Shown here one piece after another: positions 1 through 9,304 of a stretch of DNA of 64,000 nucleotides. The notes under the pieces are model-generated. The model searched no databases. It was not told the DNA's origin and saw only the letters and a program-made list of their open reading frames with translations. The stretch lies in contig NZ_AP024109.1 in the NCBI RefSeq assembly GCF_016591715.1, positions 992,001-1,056,000 of the forward strand. Reading direction: 5' to 3'. Both the position numbers and the translations under genes were made by a program. Source of the DNA: Mesorhizobium sp. J8 (lineage in GTDB: Bacteria; Pseudomonadota; Alphaproteobacteria; Rhizobiales; Rhizobiaceae). The first letter of the stretch is position 1. Each line of letters opens with the position of its first letter.

Positions 1-2103
1 ATGCTCGACAAGCGCTCCGGCTCGCGCCTCGCCAACCTCTGGGACGATGCAAAGGCCGAAGGGATGAGCGGTCCCGAGCTCCTGGTCTATCGATCGAACA
101 CGCTGGGTTCCGACAAGCGCGTCACCAATTACGGCGGCGGCAACACCTCGTCCAAGGTCTGGCAGAAGGATCCGCTGACCGGCGAGGAGGTCGAGGTGCT
201 CTGGGTCAAGGGCTCTGGCGGCGACAGCGCCTCGATCAAGCTTGACGGTTTCGCCACCCTCTACATGGACAAGCTGCGCGCTATCAAAGCTCTTTATCGC
301 GGCGTCGAGCATGAGGATGAGATGGTGGGCTATCTGCCCCACTGCACCTTCAACCTCAATCCGCGCGCGGCCTCGATCGACACGCCGCTGCATGCTTATG
401 TGCCGAAGGCTTGCGTCGACCATATGCATCCCGACGCCATCATCGCCATCGCCGCTGCCAAGGATTCCAAGGCGATCACCAAGGAGATCTTTGGCGATAC
501 CATCGGCTGGCTGCCGTGGAAGCGGCCGGGCTTCGAGCTCGGTCTGTGGCTGGAGAAATTCTGCCTGGAAAACCCGGAGGCCAAGGGCGTGGTGCTCGAA
601 AGCCATGGCCTGTTCACTTGGGGCGACACGCCGAAGGAGTGCTATGAGACGACGATCTCGGTGATCAACCAGGCGATCGACTGGTTCGAACGTAAGTCTG
701 AGGGCAAGGCGATCTTCGGTGGCGAAGCGGTGAAGGCGCTCGACGCGCCGGCACGTCGTGCCATCGCCGCCAAGCTCATGCCCAGGATCCGCGGCCTGAT
801 CTCGCAGACGAGCCACAAGCTCGGCCATTTCGACGACCAGCCGGCGGTGCTCGAATTCGTCAATTCGAAAGACCTGCGCCCGCTGGCGGCGCTTGGCACC
901 TCCTGCCCCGATCATTTCCTGCGCACCAAGATCCGGCCGCTGGTCATCGAGTTCGATCCGGCAAAGCCGGATGTCGACGCCGTCATCGCGCGGCTGGCCG
1001 ACGACATCGCCGAATACCGCGTCGGCTACCAGGCTTACTACGACGCCTGCAAGCACCCGGACTCACCGGCCATTCGCGATCCCAATGCCGTGGTCTACTT
1101 GATGCCCGGCGTCGGCATGTTCACCTTCGCCGGCGACAAGGCGACGGCGCGCATCTCGGGCGAGTTCTATGTCAACGCCATCAATGTCATGCGCGGCGCT
1201 TCGACGGTTTCGTCCTATGTCGGCCTGCCGGCGCAGGAAGCCTTCGACATCGAATACTGGCAGCTCGAGGAGGCCAAGCTCCAGCGCCTGCCGAAGCCGA
1301 AGGCGCTCGCAGGTCAAATCGCCTTGGTCACCGGCGGCGCCGGCGGCATCGGCCGCGCCACCGCCAACCGGCTGCTGCGCGAAGGCGCCTGCGTGGTGCT
1401 CGCCGACATCGACGAGGCGGCGCTCGCCAGCGCCAATGAAGAGCTGTCGAAGGCATTCGGCAAAGACTTTGTCCGTCCGGTGCGGATCGATGTTACCTCC
1501 GAGGACCAGGTGCTTTCGGGCTTCGCCGAAACGGCGGTCGAGTTCGGCGGCATCGACATTCTTGTGTCGAATGCCGGCCTCGCCTCCTCGGCGCCGATCG
1601 AGGAGACGACGCTGGCGTTGTGGAACAAGAATATGGACATCCTGTCCACCGGCTATTTCCTCGTCTCGCGCGAAGCCTTCCGCCTGTTCCGTGCCCAGAA
1701 GATCGGCGGCAACGTCGTCTTCGTCGCTTCCAAGAACGGCCTCGCCGCTTCGCCGAATGCGTCCGCCTATTGCACCGCCAAGGCCGCCGAGATCCACTTG
1801 GCTCGCTGCCTGGCACTGGAGGGCGCGGAGGCGCAGATCAGGGTCAACGTCGTCAATCCGGACGCCGTCCTGCGCGGTTCCAAGATCTGGACCGGCGAGT
1901 GGAAGGAACAGCGCGCCGCAGCCTACAAGATGTCGACCGACGACCTCGAGGAGCATTACCGCTCGCGCTCGATGCTGAAGCGCTCGGTCTTCCCGGAAGA
2001 CATCGCCGAGGCGATCTATTTCTTCGCCTCCGACATGTCGGCCAAATCGACCGGCAACATCGTCAACGTCGACGCCGGCAACGCGCAAAGTTTTACGCGC
2101 TAG
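1..2103 (+). CDS. rhaD: Bifunctional rhamnulose-1-phosphate aldolase / short-chain dehydrogenase
   Basis: A two-domain protein of 700 residues. The N-terminal part (about residues 20-230) looks like a class II aldolase of the RhaD/FucA type. The C-terminal part (about 437-695) is a classical SDR with the nucleotide motif TGGAGGIG from residue 444, NAG near 525 and the catalytic pair Y590/K594. In rhizobia this fused protein works in L-rhamnose catabolism: the aldolase cleaves rhamnulose-1-phosphate to dihydroxyacetone phosphate and L-lactaldehyde, and the dehydrogenase part is thought to oxidise the aldehyde. The next gene encodes rhamnose isomerase, which supports the assignment. The ATG is the first base of the window, so the upstream context is unseen, but the length matches full-length family members. 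Confidence 0.9.
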   Translation: MLDKRSGSRLANLWDDAKAEGMSGPELLVYRSNTLGSDKRVTNYGGGNTSSKVWQKDPLTGEEVEVLWVKGSGGDSASIKLDGFATLYMDKLRAIKALYRGVEHEDEMVGYLPHCTFNLNPRAASIDTPLHAYVPKACVDHMHPDAIIAIAAAKDSKAITKEIFGDTIGWLPWKRPGFELGLWLEKFCLENPEAKGVVLESHGLFTWGDTPKECYETTISVINQAIDWFERKSEGKAIFGGEAVKALDAPARRAIAAKLMPRIRGLISQTSHKLGHFDDQPAVLEFVNSKDLRPLAALGTSCPDHFLRTKIRPLVIEFDPAKPDVDAVIARLADDIAEYRVGYQAYYDACKHPDSPAIRDPNAVVYLMPGVGMFTFAGDKATARISGEFYVNAINVMRGASTVSSYVGLPAQEAFDIEYWQLEEAKLQRLPKPKALAGQIALVTGGAGGIGRATANRLLREGACVVLADIDEAALASANEELSKAFGKDFVRPVRIDVTSEDQVLSGFAETAVEFGGIDILVSNAGLASSAPIEETTLALWNKNMDILSTGYFLVSREAFRLFRAQKIGGNVVFVASKNGLAASPNASAYCTAKAAEIHLARCLALEGAEAQIRVNVVNPDAVLRGSKIWTGEWKEQRAAAYKMSTDDLEEHYRSRSMLKRSVFPEDIAEAIYFFASDMSAKSTGNIVNVDAGNAQSFTR

Positions 2104-2109
2104 CTGCGC

Positions 2110-2166
2110 TTTCCCTTCTCCCCATTTACGGGGAGAAGGTGCCCGAAGGGCGGATGAGGGGCGGCG
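2110..2166. repeat. Palindromic intergenic repeat, copy 1 (RIME-like)
   Basis: A perfect 10-bp stem (CCTTCTCCCC at 2114-2123 with its complement at 2130-2139, 6-nt loop) is followed by GCCCGAAGGGCGGATGAGG and a GGCGGCGC tail. The same blocks return near 13.5, 37.0 and 41.0 kb. It lies between rhaD and rhaI and could fold in the mRNA. It resembles the RIME-type palindromic repeats of rhizobial genomes; that family name is from memory. Confidence 0.75.
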
Positions 2167-2196
2167 CCAGCCGAACGAATTCTGGGAGGAATTGCA

Positions 2197-3489
2197 TTGT
2201 CTGAAGTCATCATCTCGGCCGACCTCGTCGCCAAGCACAACGCCGCGCGCAAGGTCGATCTCGAACGCGACTACGCTGCCCTCGGCGAGCGCCTCGACCG
2301 CCGCGGCATCGCCATCGATACCATCCGCGACAAGGTCGAGAAATTCGGCGTCGCGATCCCATCCTGGGGCGTCGGCACCGGCGGCACGCGCTTCGCCCGC
2401 TTTCCGGGTGCTGGCGAGCCGCGCGACATCTTCGACAAGATCGAGGACTGCGCCGTCATTGCCCAACTGACGCAGGCGACGCCGACCGTCTCGCTGCACA
2501 TCCCATGGGACAAGGCCGATCCGAACCGGCTGAAGCAGGCGGCGTCCCGCTTCGGCCTCGGCTTCGACGCCATGAATTCCAACACCTTTTCCGACGCACG
2601 GGATCAGAAGCTGTCCTACAAATTCGGCTCGCTGTCACATCCCGACGCCGGCACGCGCCGGCAGGCGGTCGAGCACAATCTCGAATGCATCGAGATCGGC
2701 AAGACTCTGGGCTCCAAGGCGCTGACGGTGTGGATCGGCGACGGCTCGAACTTCCCCGGCCAGGTCAATTTCGCAAAGGCCTTCGAGCGCTATCTCGACG
2801 CTATGCGCGAAGTCTATGCCAGCCTGCCGGACGACTGGCGGCTGTTCACCGAGCACAAGATGTATGAGCCGGCCTTCTATTCCACCGTCGTGCAGGACTG
2901 GGGCACGAATTACATCATCGCCAGGGAGCTCGGTGACAAGGCCTTCTGTCTTGTCGACCTCGGCCACCACGCGCCCAACGTCAACATCGAGATGATCGTG
3001 TCGCGGCTGATCCAGTTCGGCAAACTCGGCGGCTTCCATTTCAACGATTCCAAATATGGCGACGACGACCTCGATGCCGGCTCGATCGATCCCTACCGGC
3101 TGTTCCTCGTCTTCAACGAGCTGGTCGATGCCGAGCTTTCAGGCGCTAAAGGCTTCAACCCTGCGCATATGCTCGACCAGAGCCACAACGTCACCGATCC
3201 GATCGAAAGCCTGATGCTGTCGGCGGTCGAGGTGCAGCGCGCCTATGCGCAGGCGCTGCTGGTCGACCGCAAGGCGCTGGAAGGTTTTCAGGAAGCCAAT
3301 GACGCGCTGATGGCGACCCAGACGCTAAAAATGGCCTACCGCACCGATGTCGAGCCGATCCTCGCCATGGCGCGGCTTAGGACCGGCGGCGCCATCGAAC
3401 CGGTCGCCGCCTATCGCGAGGCCGGATACCGCGCGAAGGTCGCTGCGGAGCGCCCGGCTGTTGCAAGCGGCGGCGGCGGCATCGTCTGA
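2197..3489 (+). CDS. rhaI: L-rhamnose isomerase (rhizobial/Pseudomonas type)
   Basis: This 430-residue TIM-barrel sugar isomerase converts L-rhamnose to L-rhamnulose in the cytoplasm, upstream of the rhaD aldolase step. Metal-site motifs of the family are visible: FTEHKMYEP, VDLGHHAPN and FHFNDSKYGDDDLDAGSID. The start is TTG at 2197, preceded by GGGAGGA at 2184-2190 with 6-nt spacing; this is the only start that keeps the conserved N-terminus without running back into the repeat. It lies 93 bp after rhaD in the same direction, so the two probably share a transcript. The rhamnose ABC transporter and rhamnulokinase that usually accompany them are not in the window. Confidence 0.92.
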   Translation: MSEVIISADLVAKHNAARKVDLERDYAALGERLDRRGIAIDTIRDKVEKFGVAIPSWGVGTGGTRFARFPGAGEPRDIFDKIEDCAVIAQLTQATPTVSLHIPWDKADPNRLKQAASRFGLGFDAMNSNTFSDARDQKLSYKFGSLSHPDAGTRRQAVEHNLECIEIGKTLGSKALTVWIGDGSNFPGQVNFAKAFERYLDAMREVYASLPDDWRLFTEHKMYEPAFYSTVVQDWGTNYIIARELGDKAFCLVDLGHHAPNVNIEMIVSRLIQFGKLGGFHFNDSKYGDDDLDAGSIDPYRLFLVFNELVDAELSGAKGFNPAHMLDQSHNVTDPIESLMLSAVEVQRAYAQALLVDRKALEGFQEANDALMATQTLKMAYRTDVEPILAMARLRTGGAIEPVAAYREAGYRAKVAAERPAVASGGGGIV

Positions 3490-3588
3490 CGGGCAGACAT
3501 CCGATTTGATCTGGCCCAGCGCCGTTGGCGGTGGACAGGGCTGTCGACACGGTCTTTCCTAGGCGTCCCCAACGCCAGGAGCACCGCC

Positions 3589-5328
3589 ATGCCCTTGACC
3601 CGTCGGACGCTGATCGGCGTCACCCTTTCGCTTGCACTCACCGTCGCGCCGCCGATCACCGCTTTCGCAGCGTCGCCCGCTCCCGCCAAGGGCGAGCATG
3701 GCATGGTGGTGACGGCCCAGCACCTTGCCACGGAAGTCGGTGTCGATGTGCTGAAGAAAGGTGGCAACGCCGTCGATGCGGCGGTTGCCGTCGGCTATGC
3801 GCTCGCCGTGGTCTATCCCAATGCAGGCAATATCGGTGGCGGCGGCTTCATGACCGTGCGCATGAAGGACGGCCGCACGACCTTCCTCGATTTCCGCGAG
3901 CGCGCGCCGCTTGCAGCGACGAAAACCATGTATCTCGACAAACAAGGCAATCCGGTAAAAGGCGCCAGCCTCGACGGCTACCTCGCCGTCGGCGTGCCCG
4001 GCTCGGTCGCCGGCTTCGAGATGGCGCGCGAGAAATACGGCACGCTCTCGAGACAGGATCTGATGGCGCCGGCGATTGCCTATGCCAGGGACGGCTTCGT
4101 CCTCAACCAGGGCGACGCCGCGTCGTTCGCCGACAGCGCCGACCGGCTGGCGAAGGACCCGGCGACGGCGGCCATCTTCCTGAAAAAGGACGGCAAGCCC
4201 TACGGCATCGGCGAGACGCTGGTTCAGCCTGACCTCGCCGCCTCGCTGTCTGCGATCTCGGAAAAGGGGCCGGATGCCTTCTACAAGGGGGCGATTGCCG
4301 ATGCCATCGTCAAGGCAAGCGCCGCCAAGGGCGGCATCCTCGCCAAGGGCGATTTCGAGCAATACGCGGTGCGCCAATTGAAGCCGGTGACCTGTTCCTA
4401 TCGCGGCTACGAGATCATCTCCTCGCCGCCGCCGAGTTCGGGCGGCGTGATCATCTGCGAAATCCTCAACGTGCTCGAAGGTTATCCGCTGTCCTATCTC
4501 GGCGCCGGATCGGCCGAGACGGTTCATGTCATGGTCGAAGCCATGCGCCATGCCTATGTCGACCGCAATTCGGCGCTGGGCGATCCGGATTTCGTCGACA
4601 ATCCGGTCTCGAAGCTGCTCGACAAGAACTATGCCAAGGACATACGCGACAAGGTCGACCCGTTTCGCGCCGGCGTGTCGAAGGAACTGATGCCGAAGGG
4701 TTTCGGCGAGTCGCAGGAAACCACGCATTATTCGATCATCGACAAGGACGGCAACGCGGTGGCGGTCACCTATACGCTGAACGGCTCCTTCGGCGCCGGC
4801 GTCGTCGCCGACGGCACCGGCATCCTGCTCAACAACGAGATGGACGATTTCACCCAGAAGCCCGGCGTGCCCAACCTCTACGGCCTGGTCCAGGGCGAGG
4901 CCAACGCCATCCAGCCGAAGAAGACACCCTTGTCCTCGATGAGCCCGACCATCGTGACGAAGGACGGCAAGCCGTTCATGGTCATCGGCAGTCCGGGCGG
5001 CTCGCGCATCATCACCATCACGCTGGAGGCAATCGTCAACGCCATCGACCACGGCATGGACATCCAACAGGCGATCGACGCGCCGCGCATCCACCATCAA
5101 TGGCTGCCGGATACGATCTATGTCGAGCCTTTCGGGCTGTCGCTGGACACGGAGCGGCTGCTTGCCGGCATGGGCTACCACCTCGACCTGAGCGACGAGA
5201 CCTGGGGTCAGGCAGCCGGCATCCTTGTCGGCGGCAAGAACCTCAGCGAGGTCGAGAAGGGCGGCGGCGCCCGCTACAACGGCGCCATAGACAGCCGCGC
5301 GGCTGCCGGCGAGGCGTTGGGATATTAG
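3589..5328 (+). CDS. ggt: Gamma-glutamyltransferase, exported
   Basis: This 579-residue protein is a periplasmic gamma-glutamyltransferase that cleaves glutathione and other gamma-glutamyl compounds. It begins with a Sec signal peptide ending near ITAFAAS (about residue 27). The precursor self-cleaves into two subunits; the nucleophile at the start of the small subunit is the first Thr of TTHYS, T378 here. Downstream motifs NEMDDF and SSMSPT, and the GSPGGSRI glycine loop, match the family. No neighbour suggests a special role, and it starts 99 bp after rhaI. A strong hairpin directly follows the stop codon. Confidence 0.93.
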   Translation: MPLTRRTLIGVTLSLALTVAPPITAFAASPAPAKGEHGMVVTAQHLATEVGVDVLKKGGNAVDAAVAVGYALAVVYPNAGNIGGGGFMTVRMKDGRTTFLDFRERAPLAATKTMYLDKQGNPVKGASLDGYLAVGVPGSVAGFEMAREKYGTLSRQDLMAPAIAYARDGFVLNQGDAASFADSADRLAKDPATAAIFLKKDGKPYGIGETLVQPDLAASLSAISEKGPDAFYKGAIADAIVKASAAKGGILAKGDFEQYAVRQLKPVTCSYRGYEIISSPPPSSGGVIICEILNVLEGYPLSYLGAGSAETVHVMVEAMRHAYVDRNSALGDPDFVDNPVSKLLDKNYAKDIRDKVDPFRAGVSKELMPKGFGESQETTHYSIIDKDGNAVAVTYTLNGSFGAGVVADGTGILLNNEMDDFTQKPGVPNLYGLVQGEANAIQPKKTPLSSMSPTIVTKDGKPFMVIGSPGGSRIITITLEAIVNAIDHGMDIQQAIDAPRIHHQWLPDTIYVEPFGLSLDTERLLAGMGYHLDLSDETWGQAAGILVGGKNLSEVEKGGGARYNGAIDSRAAAGEALGY

Positions 5329-5329
5329 C

Positions 5330-5362
5330 GCGGTTCGCCGTTTCACCGAAACGGCGAACCGC
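5330..5362. terminator. Hairpin terminator after ggt
   Basis: A perfect 14-bp stem starts two bases after the ggt stop codon: GCGGTTCGCCGTTT at 5330-5343, a 5-nt loop, and its complement at 5349-5362. A T-rich run (TCTATCTCTTTGTTCTT) follows. This fits intrinsic termination of ggt. The arms also look like part of a repeated rhizobial intergenic element, so both roles may apply. Confidence 0.7.
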
Positions 5363-5381
5363 TCTATCTCTTTGTTCTTAC

Positions 5382-5425
5382 GCAATTCCAGACGGAAAAC
5401 CGCTCACACTTTCCCTTGGAATTGC
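5382..5425. repeat. Second inverted repeat in the ggt 3' gap
   Basis: Nine-base arms GCAATTCCA (5382-5390) and TGGAATTGC (5417-5425) flank GACGGAAAACCGCTC. From memory, such an element (GCAATTCC...GGAATTGC next to a GCGGTT hairpin) is common between rhizobial genes. The rest of the 349-bp gap (5431-5677) holds short ORFs that do not look coding and no RNA gene I can recognise. Confidence 0.5.
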
Positions 5426-5677
5426 TCTAGCTCAGGGCCTATGAATTGGTCAGGCCATTTAACGTGGCAGTGGCCGCCGCCTTGGCCGGCGCCACCCGAC
5501 TGCCCGCAGCGGCGGTGTTGTCGCTGCCCGGGTAGGGAATGCGACCCGCCGGCACTCACGACGGCTCAGGCCATTGAAGATTAATGACAAATCGCTAGAA
5601 GGCAAAGTAGCGGACGATGTCCCTTTATGCCTAAACATGCCAAGGCCCCAGGCCGGCACTATAGTGGCGGTCGATGA

Positions 5678-6469
5678 ATGAGTGAAAGTTTTTCTTTGGT
5701 GGTTCCTACGCGTGACGGAGCGCCGCACAGTCTGATCATTGCGGAAGAATATCGACGGCTCGGGATTGAAGTTCGGTATTTCGTCGATAGCCGTTCATCG
5801 CCGCGATATATAGAAGATGTGATTCGTGAAGTTGACCTGGCCACCAAGCTATCCGTCAGGTGGGGGCGGTCTTATGTGGAAGGCATTCTGCCGAAGATTG
5901 CAGCCGTTTCACGGGCAAGGCGTATTTTCCGGCTGGACGACGATGAATTCCCCTCGCGTGCCTTGCTGGCTTGGCTACGCGGTGTTGCAGCGCCGACAAA
6001 TAAGCCAGTGGTCGCCGTCCCACGCCAGGCCGTAGCCGTTATCGATTCCAGGCCTGTCGTCGCTGCGAAATTGCCCAATTTGCCGCCGCACGACTTTCAG
6101 TTTAGAGGGTTCCTCGTCGATTCCGTAAAATTCAAGAAAAAAATCCACACGCCGGGCTTCTCGTTCAATGAATCCGACGTCCTATACGCGCCTTCGGAGT
6201 GCCACATCTACCATTTCGACTGGGTTGTGCGAAGCCGCGAGCAGCGTGCCGGCAAACTTGAATTCTACGAGAAGAAGGAGCCGGGAGCGTTCGAATTGTT
6301 GAAGTATCAGTATCTCTACGAGGATTTCGATCCAGCCCTTTATGAATTTACCCCGTTGGACGATTCCGACGTATCGGCCTTGGCCCTTCGGCTCCATGCT
6401 GGGCGGCCTGCACCCGCGGAGGCGATCAAGGGATGGACGCGGCTTTTCCGCAGGATAGTCCGTCGATGA
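5678..6469 (+). CDS. Glycosyltransferase family 2-like protein
   Basis: A 263-residue protein with a GT-A style N-terminus: the strand SLVVPTRDG at residues 6-14, then a helix and an acidic RLDDDEFPS motif near residue 90 that could be the DxD metal/nucleotide site. A later HIYHFDWVVRSREQR segment resembles stretches in glycosyltransferase-2-like proteins of sugar-decoration clusters. No membrane segment is visible, so it should be cytosolic. The DNA is less GC-rich than the flanking genes, with more A/T in third positions, which suggests acquisition by transfer. It overlaps the next gene by four bases (ATGA), so the pair is probably translated together. Acceptor and donor are unknown. Confidence 0.6.
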   Translation: MSESFSLVVPTRDGAPHSLIIAEEYRRLGIEVRYFVDSRSSPRYIEDVIREVDLATKLSVRWGRSYVEGILPKIAAVSRARRIFRLDDDEFPSRALLAWLRGVAAPTNKPVVAVPRQAVAVIDSRPVVAAKLPNLPPHDFQFRGFLVDSVKFKKKIHTPGFSFNESDVLYAPSECHIYHFDWVVRSREQRAGKLEFYEKKEPGAFELLKYQYLYEDFDPALYEFTPLDDSDVSALALRLHAGRPAPAEAIKGWTRLFRRIVRR

Positions 6470-7341
6470 ATCCGTTTCGTTTCCTCTCGGGTCAGCGGCC
6501 GTTGCCCAGCCCATCGGCAGGTGGCCGGCAGGCAGGGATATTCATAACGCATGTGCTGAACCATCGAATACGGGCTCATTTTGACCGTCTCTGCCGCGAA
6601 ACCGAGGAAATCATCGACTGGCAGTTCGCCTATAATCCGTGGACGGTGGATGACCTCGCCGCCGGACGAGGAGAATTCGAGATCGACCGGACCTCCCCGC
6701 GCGTACGTCAGGCCGTGGATAACGGGCACTTGTCGATGGGCTATATGGACATCGTCCTCTTCCCTTTGGCGAAGTCCGCAAATCGGGAATTCGTCTGGAT
6801 TCTTGAGTATGATGTCGACTTTGCCGGCCGGTGGCCCGATTTTTTCCAACAGTTTTCAAACAATGGCGCGGACTTGCTGGCGACGACGCTCAATACGCGC
6901 CGCCGCGATCCGCGCTGGACATTCTGGGGCTACGCAAATGGACCGTGCCCGAAATCACGTTTCACGAGGGCATTTATGCCCATCATGCGCGTTTCGAGGC
7001 GCTTGATTGATGTCTACGAAGCGGCGCTCTCGACAGGCGAGTGGAGTGGGCACTACGAATTCCTCGTACCGAGCATTGCGCGCGTTCATGGCCTGAGGAT
7101 CGAGGATATCGGCGGGACCGGGCCGTTCGTACCCTGGCGCCGCAGGAAACGAAACTATGTGAATGCGGCGAAGGACCCCCATCTCAGTCCGGGGACGTTC
7201 GTCTGGCGCCCATCGATGATGGCTTATTTTCACGAAGACGACAGCGCATTCACGCAACGGGCCATGCTTTACCATCCGATCAAGGCCGACGTGGTCGAAT
7301 GGGAGGCCGAAGCGCCCGGGGCGCTATCCGAGGCCATCTGA
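6466..7341 (+). CDS. Putative glycosyltransferase-like protein, translationally coupled
   Basis: A 291-residue protein of unknown family. It opens with a strand GIFITHVLNHRI, and in the middle has FVWILEYDVDFAGRW, where YDVD could serve as a metal-binding DxD site, followed by DLLATTLNTRRRDPRW. The layout looks like a GT-A glycosyltransferase, but I cannot name the family. The start at 6466 is chosen because it gives an ATGA overlap with the preceding gene; an in-frame ATG at 6433 would overlap it by 37 bases. The pairing suggests both act on the same glycan or secondary product. Base composition is again lower in GC than the surroundings. Confidence 0.55.
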   Translation: MNPFRFLSGQRPLPSPSAGGRQAGIFITHVLNHRIRAHFDRLCRETEEIIDWQFAYNPWTVDDLAAGRGEFEIDRTSPRVRQAVDNGHLSMGYMDIVLFPLAKSANREFVWILEYDVDFAGRWPDFFQQFSNNGADLLATTLNTRRRDPRWTFWGYANGPCPKSRFTRAFMPIMRVSRRLIDVYEAALSTGEWSGHYEFLVPSIARVHGLRIEDIGGTGPFVPWRRRKRNYVNAAKDPHLSPGTFVWRPSMMAYFHEDDSAFTQRAMLYHPIKADVVEWEAEAPGALSEAI

Positions 7342-7388
7342 TGCGGAGGGGCCTAGGTTGGTTATCGCACACCAACTGTATTGTCTGA

Positions 7389-7733
7389 TCAGGTCACCAG
7401 CGTGATGGTCGAGGCGATCAGCATGACGGCGGCGATGGCGACGAAAAGAGCATAGATGCGCGGCCGGTCGAGCAACAGCGCATTGCCGGAAATCCAGGCC
7501 GCCGTGGCGCCGCCGAGCGCGAACAGGAAGCCGTTGCGATGGCCGAAGGACATGGAGGCGGCCATCAGCCCGCCGATGATCAGCGCGCCGAAGACGATGA
7601 TGACGGCGACGGCATATTTCTCGAAATCATTGCCGCTGCCCATCGCCGGCCCCATCGCATTGAGATTGGGCAGGTCGTCCGGGTCGAAAGGGCTGGTCGA
7701 GCCGTATTCGTCTTGACCGAGGGATTCGCGCAT
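7389..7733 (-). CDS. Small membrane protein, unknown function
   Basis: A 114-residue protein with an acidic, proline-containing N-terminus (about 35 residues, probably cytosolic) and three hydrophobic segments: about residues 40-60 (AVAVIIVFGALIIGGL), 68-86 and 93-113. No known domain is recognised. It ends 47 bp from the 3' end of the convergent glycosyltransferase-like gene. The 215 bp upstream (7734-7948) separating it from dctD holds no gene I can support. Confidence 0.6.
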   Translation of the reverse strand: MRESLGQDEYGSTSPFDPDDLPNLNAMGPAMGSGNDFEKYAVAVIIVFGALIIGGLMAASMSFGHRNGFLFALGGATAAWISGNALLLDRPRIYALFVAIAAVMLIASTITLVT

Positions 7734-7948
7734 CGTTCATTCTCCGCTGGGCGGCAACAAACCATCAACGCCTGCCGAGCGCAACCCGGCAAAGCCGCCG
7801 CGGCGATGCATTCGCCGTCCGGCTGATGCCCGCGTGCCACGGTTTCCCGGTCGATTTCAACGGCGTAGCGGCGTAGCGGTTCCAGGCATGACGCCGAAAG
7901 GGGTGAAGTGGTTTTCGGGCGACCTCATGCCCCATTTCCGGCCTTGAT

Positions 7949-9304
7949 CTACCTGGAAAAATCACTGCGCACGATGCCGTGCCGCTGCAGCTTGTCGTAG
8001 AAGGTCTTGCGCGGGATGCCGAGTGCCTCGATGGTGCGGCGCACGTCGCCGTCGTTGCGACCAAGTGTCTCGCGGATGATCTCGGCCTCGTAGCGATCGA
8101 GCCGTTCGGGCAACGGCATCGCGGCGTCGCTTTCCATTGCCGCAGGGGAAGGCGTTTCGCCGACTTGATCGAGCCCGAGCACGAAGCGTTCGGCGAAATG
8201 GGCGAGTTCGCGCACATTGCCCGGCCAGTCGTGCTCCTTGAGGTGACGCTGGACCGTCGTGGAGATCGCCGGCACGGTGCGCCGGAAGCGGGCGGCGGCC
8301 CGCTCGGCGAAGTAGCCGAACAGCAGCGGCACGTCGTCCCGCCTTTCGCGCAGCGGCGGAATGGAAAGCGTCACCACATTGAGCCGGTAATAGAGGTCCT
8401 CGCGAAAATTGCCGCGCTGGCTGGCATCGCCGAGATCGACCTTGGCCGCCGCGACCACCCTCAGGTCAACCGGGCGCACCTCATTGGTGCCGAGCGGCGT
8501 CACCTCGCGCATTTCGAGCACGCGCAGCATCTGCACCTGCGTCGCGGCCGGCATGCTTTCGATCTCGTCGAGGAACAGCGTGCCGCCGCTCGAATGCTCG
8601 ATACGGCCGACGCGCTTCTTCTGCGCGCCGGTGAAGGCGCCGGCCTCGTGTCCGAACAACTCGCTTTCGATGACCGTCTCCGGCAGCGTGCCGCAATTGA
8701 GCGCCACGAAATTGCCCTTGGCGCGGCGGCTCCAGTGGTGCAGCAGGGTCGCCACCACCTCCTTGCCGGAGCCGGTCTCGCCGGTCACCAGCACGTCGAC
8801 ATCGGTGTCGGCGATCTGCCTGAGCGTTCGGCGCAGCCGCTCCATCGCCGGCGTCTGGCCGATCAGCGGCAATCCTTCCTGCGCCTGTTCGGCCGCCTCG
8901 CGCAAGGCGCGGTTTTCCATCACCAGCCGGCGCTTCTCCGCCGCGCGCCACACACTTTGCGCCAGCCGGTCGGCGGCGAAGGGCTTGGTGATGAAGTCAT
9001 AGGCGCCGTCCTTGATCGCCTTGACCGCCATGGCGATGTCGCCGTGCCCCGTGATCAGAATGACGGGAATGTCGGGATCGAGATGCAGGACGCGGTCGAA
9101 AAGCTGCAGCCCGTCGATCTCCGGCATGCGGATGTCCGAGACAACCACGCCGGCGAAGTTCCTGTCGAGCGTCGCCAAAGCGTCCCGCGCCACCGCGTAA
9201 GCCGACACCGCGAAGCCGGCCAATTCCAGCGTCTGCCTTGTCGCCTTGAGCAGGTCGCTGTCGTCGTCGATCAGGATCACCGGTGCGGGATCGTTCTTGG
9301 TCAT
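7949..9304 (-). CDS. dctD: C4-dicarboxylate transport response regulator, sigma-54 activator
   Basis: A 451-residue NtrC-family activator in three parts: a receiver (residues 8-120, phosphate acceptor D57 in VVSDIRMP, conserved K107), an AAA+ domain (about 145-375) and a Fis-type helix-turn-helix at the C-terminus ([21 protein letters not shown]). The AAA+ domain shows Walker A GETGSGKE at 175-182, the sigma-54 contact loop GAFTGA at 222-227 and Walker [10 protein letters not shown] from 241. Phosphorylated by DctB, it binds upstream of dctA and drives the sigma-54 promoter seen at 11300. Its ATG overlaps the dctB stop codon (ATGA), so the kinase and regulator are co-translated. Confidence 0.93.
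   Translation of the reverse strand: MTKNDPAPVILIDDDSDLLKATRQTLELAGFAVSAYAVARDALATLDRNFAGVVVSDIRMPEIDGLQLFDRVLHLDPDIPVILITGHGDIAMAVKAIKDGAYDFITKPFAADRLAQSVWRAAEKRRLVMENRALREAAEQAQEGLPLIGQTPAMERLRRTLRQIADTDVDVLVTGETGSGKEVVATLLHHWSRRAKGNFVALNCGTLPETVIESELFGHEAGAFTGAQKKRVGRIEHSSGGTLFLDEIESMPAATQVQMLRVLEMREVTPLGTNEVRPVDLRVVAAAKVDLGDASQRGNFREDLYYRLNVVTLSIPPLRERRDDVPLLFGYFAERAAARFRRTVPAISTTVQRHLKEHDWPGNVRELAHFAERFVLGLDQVGETPSPAAMESDAAMPLPERLDRYEAEIIRETLGRNDGDVRRTIEALGIPRKTFYDKLQRHGIVRSDFSR

Noticed and set aside
3559..5385. Minus-strand ORF of 608 codons opposite ggt
   Set aside because: It runs through the hairpin after ggt and mirrors a well-conserved enzyme; shadow frame.
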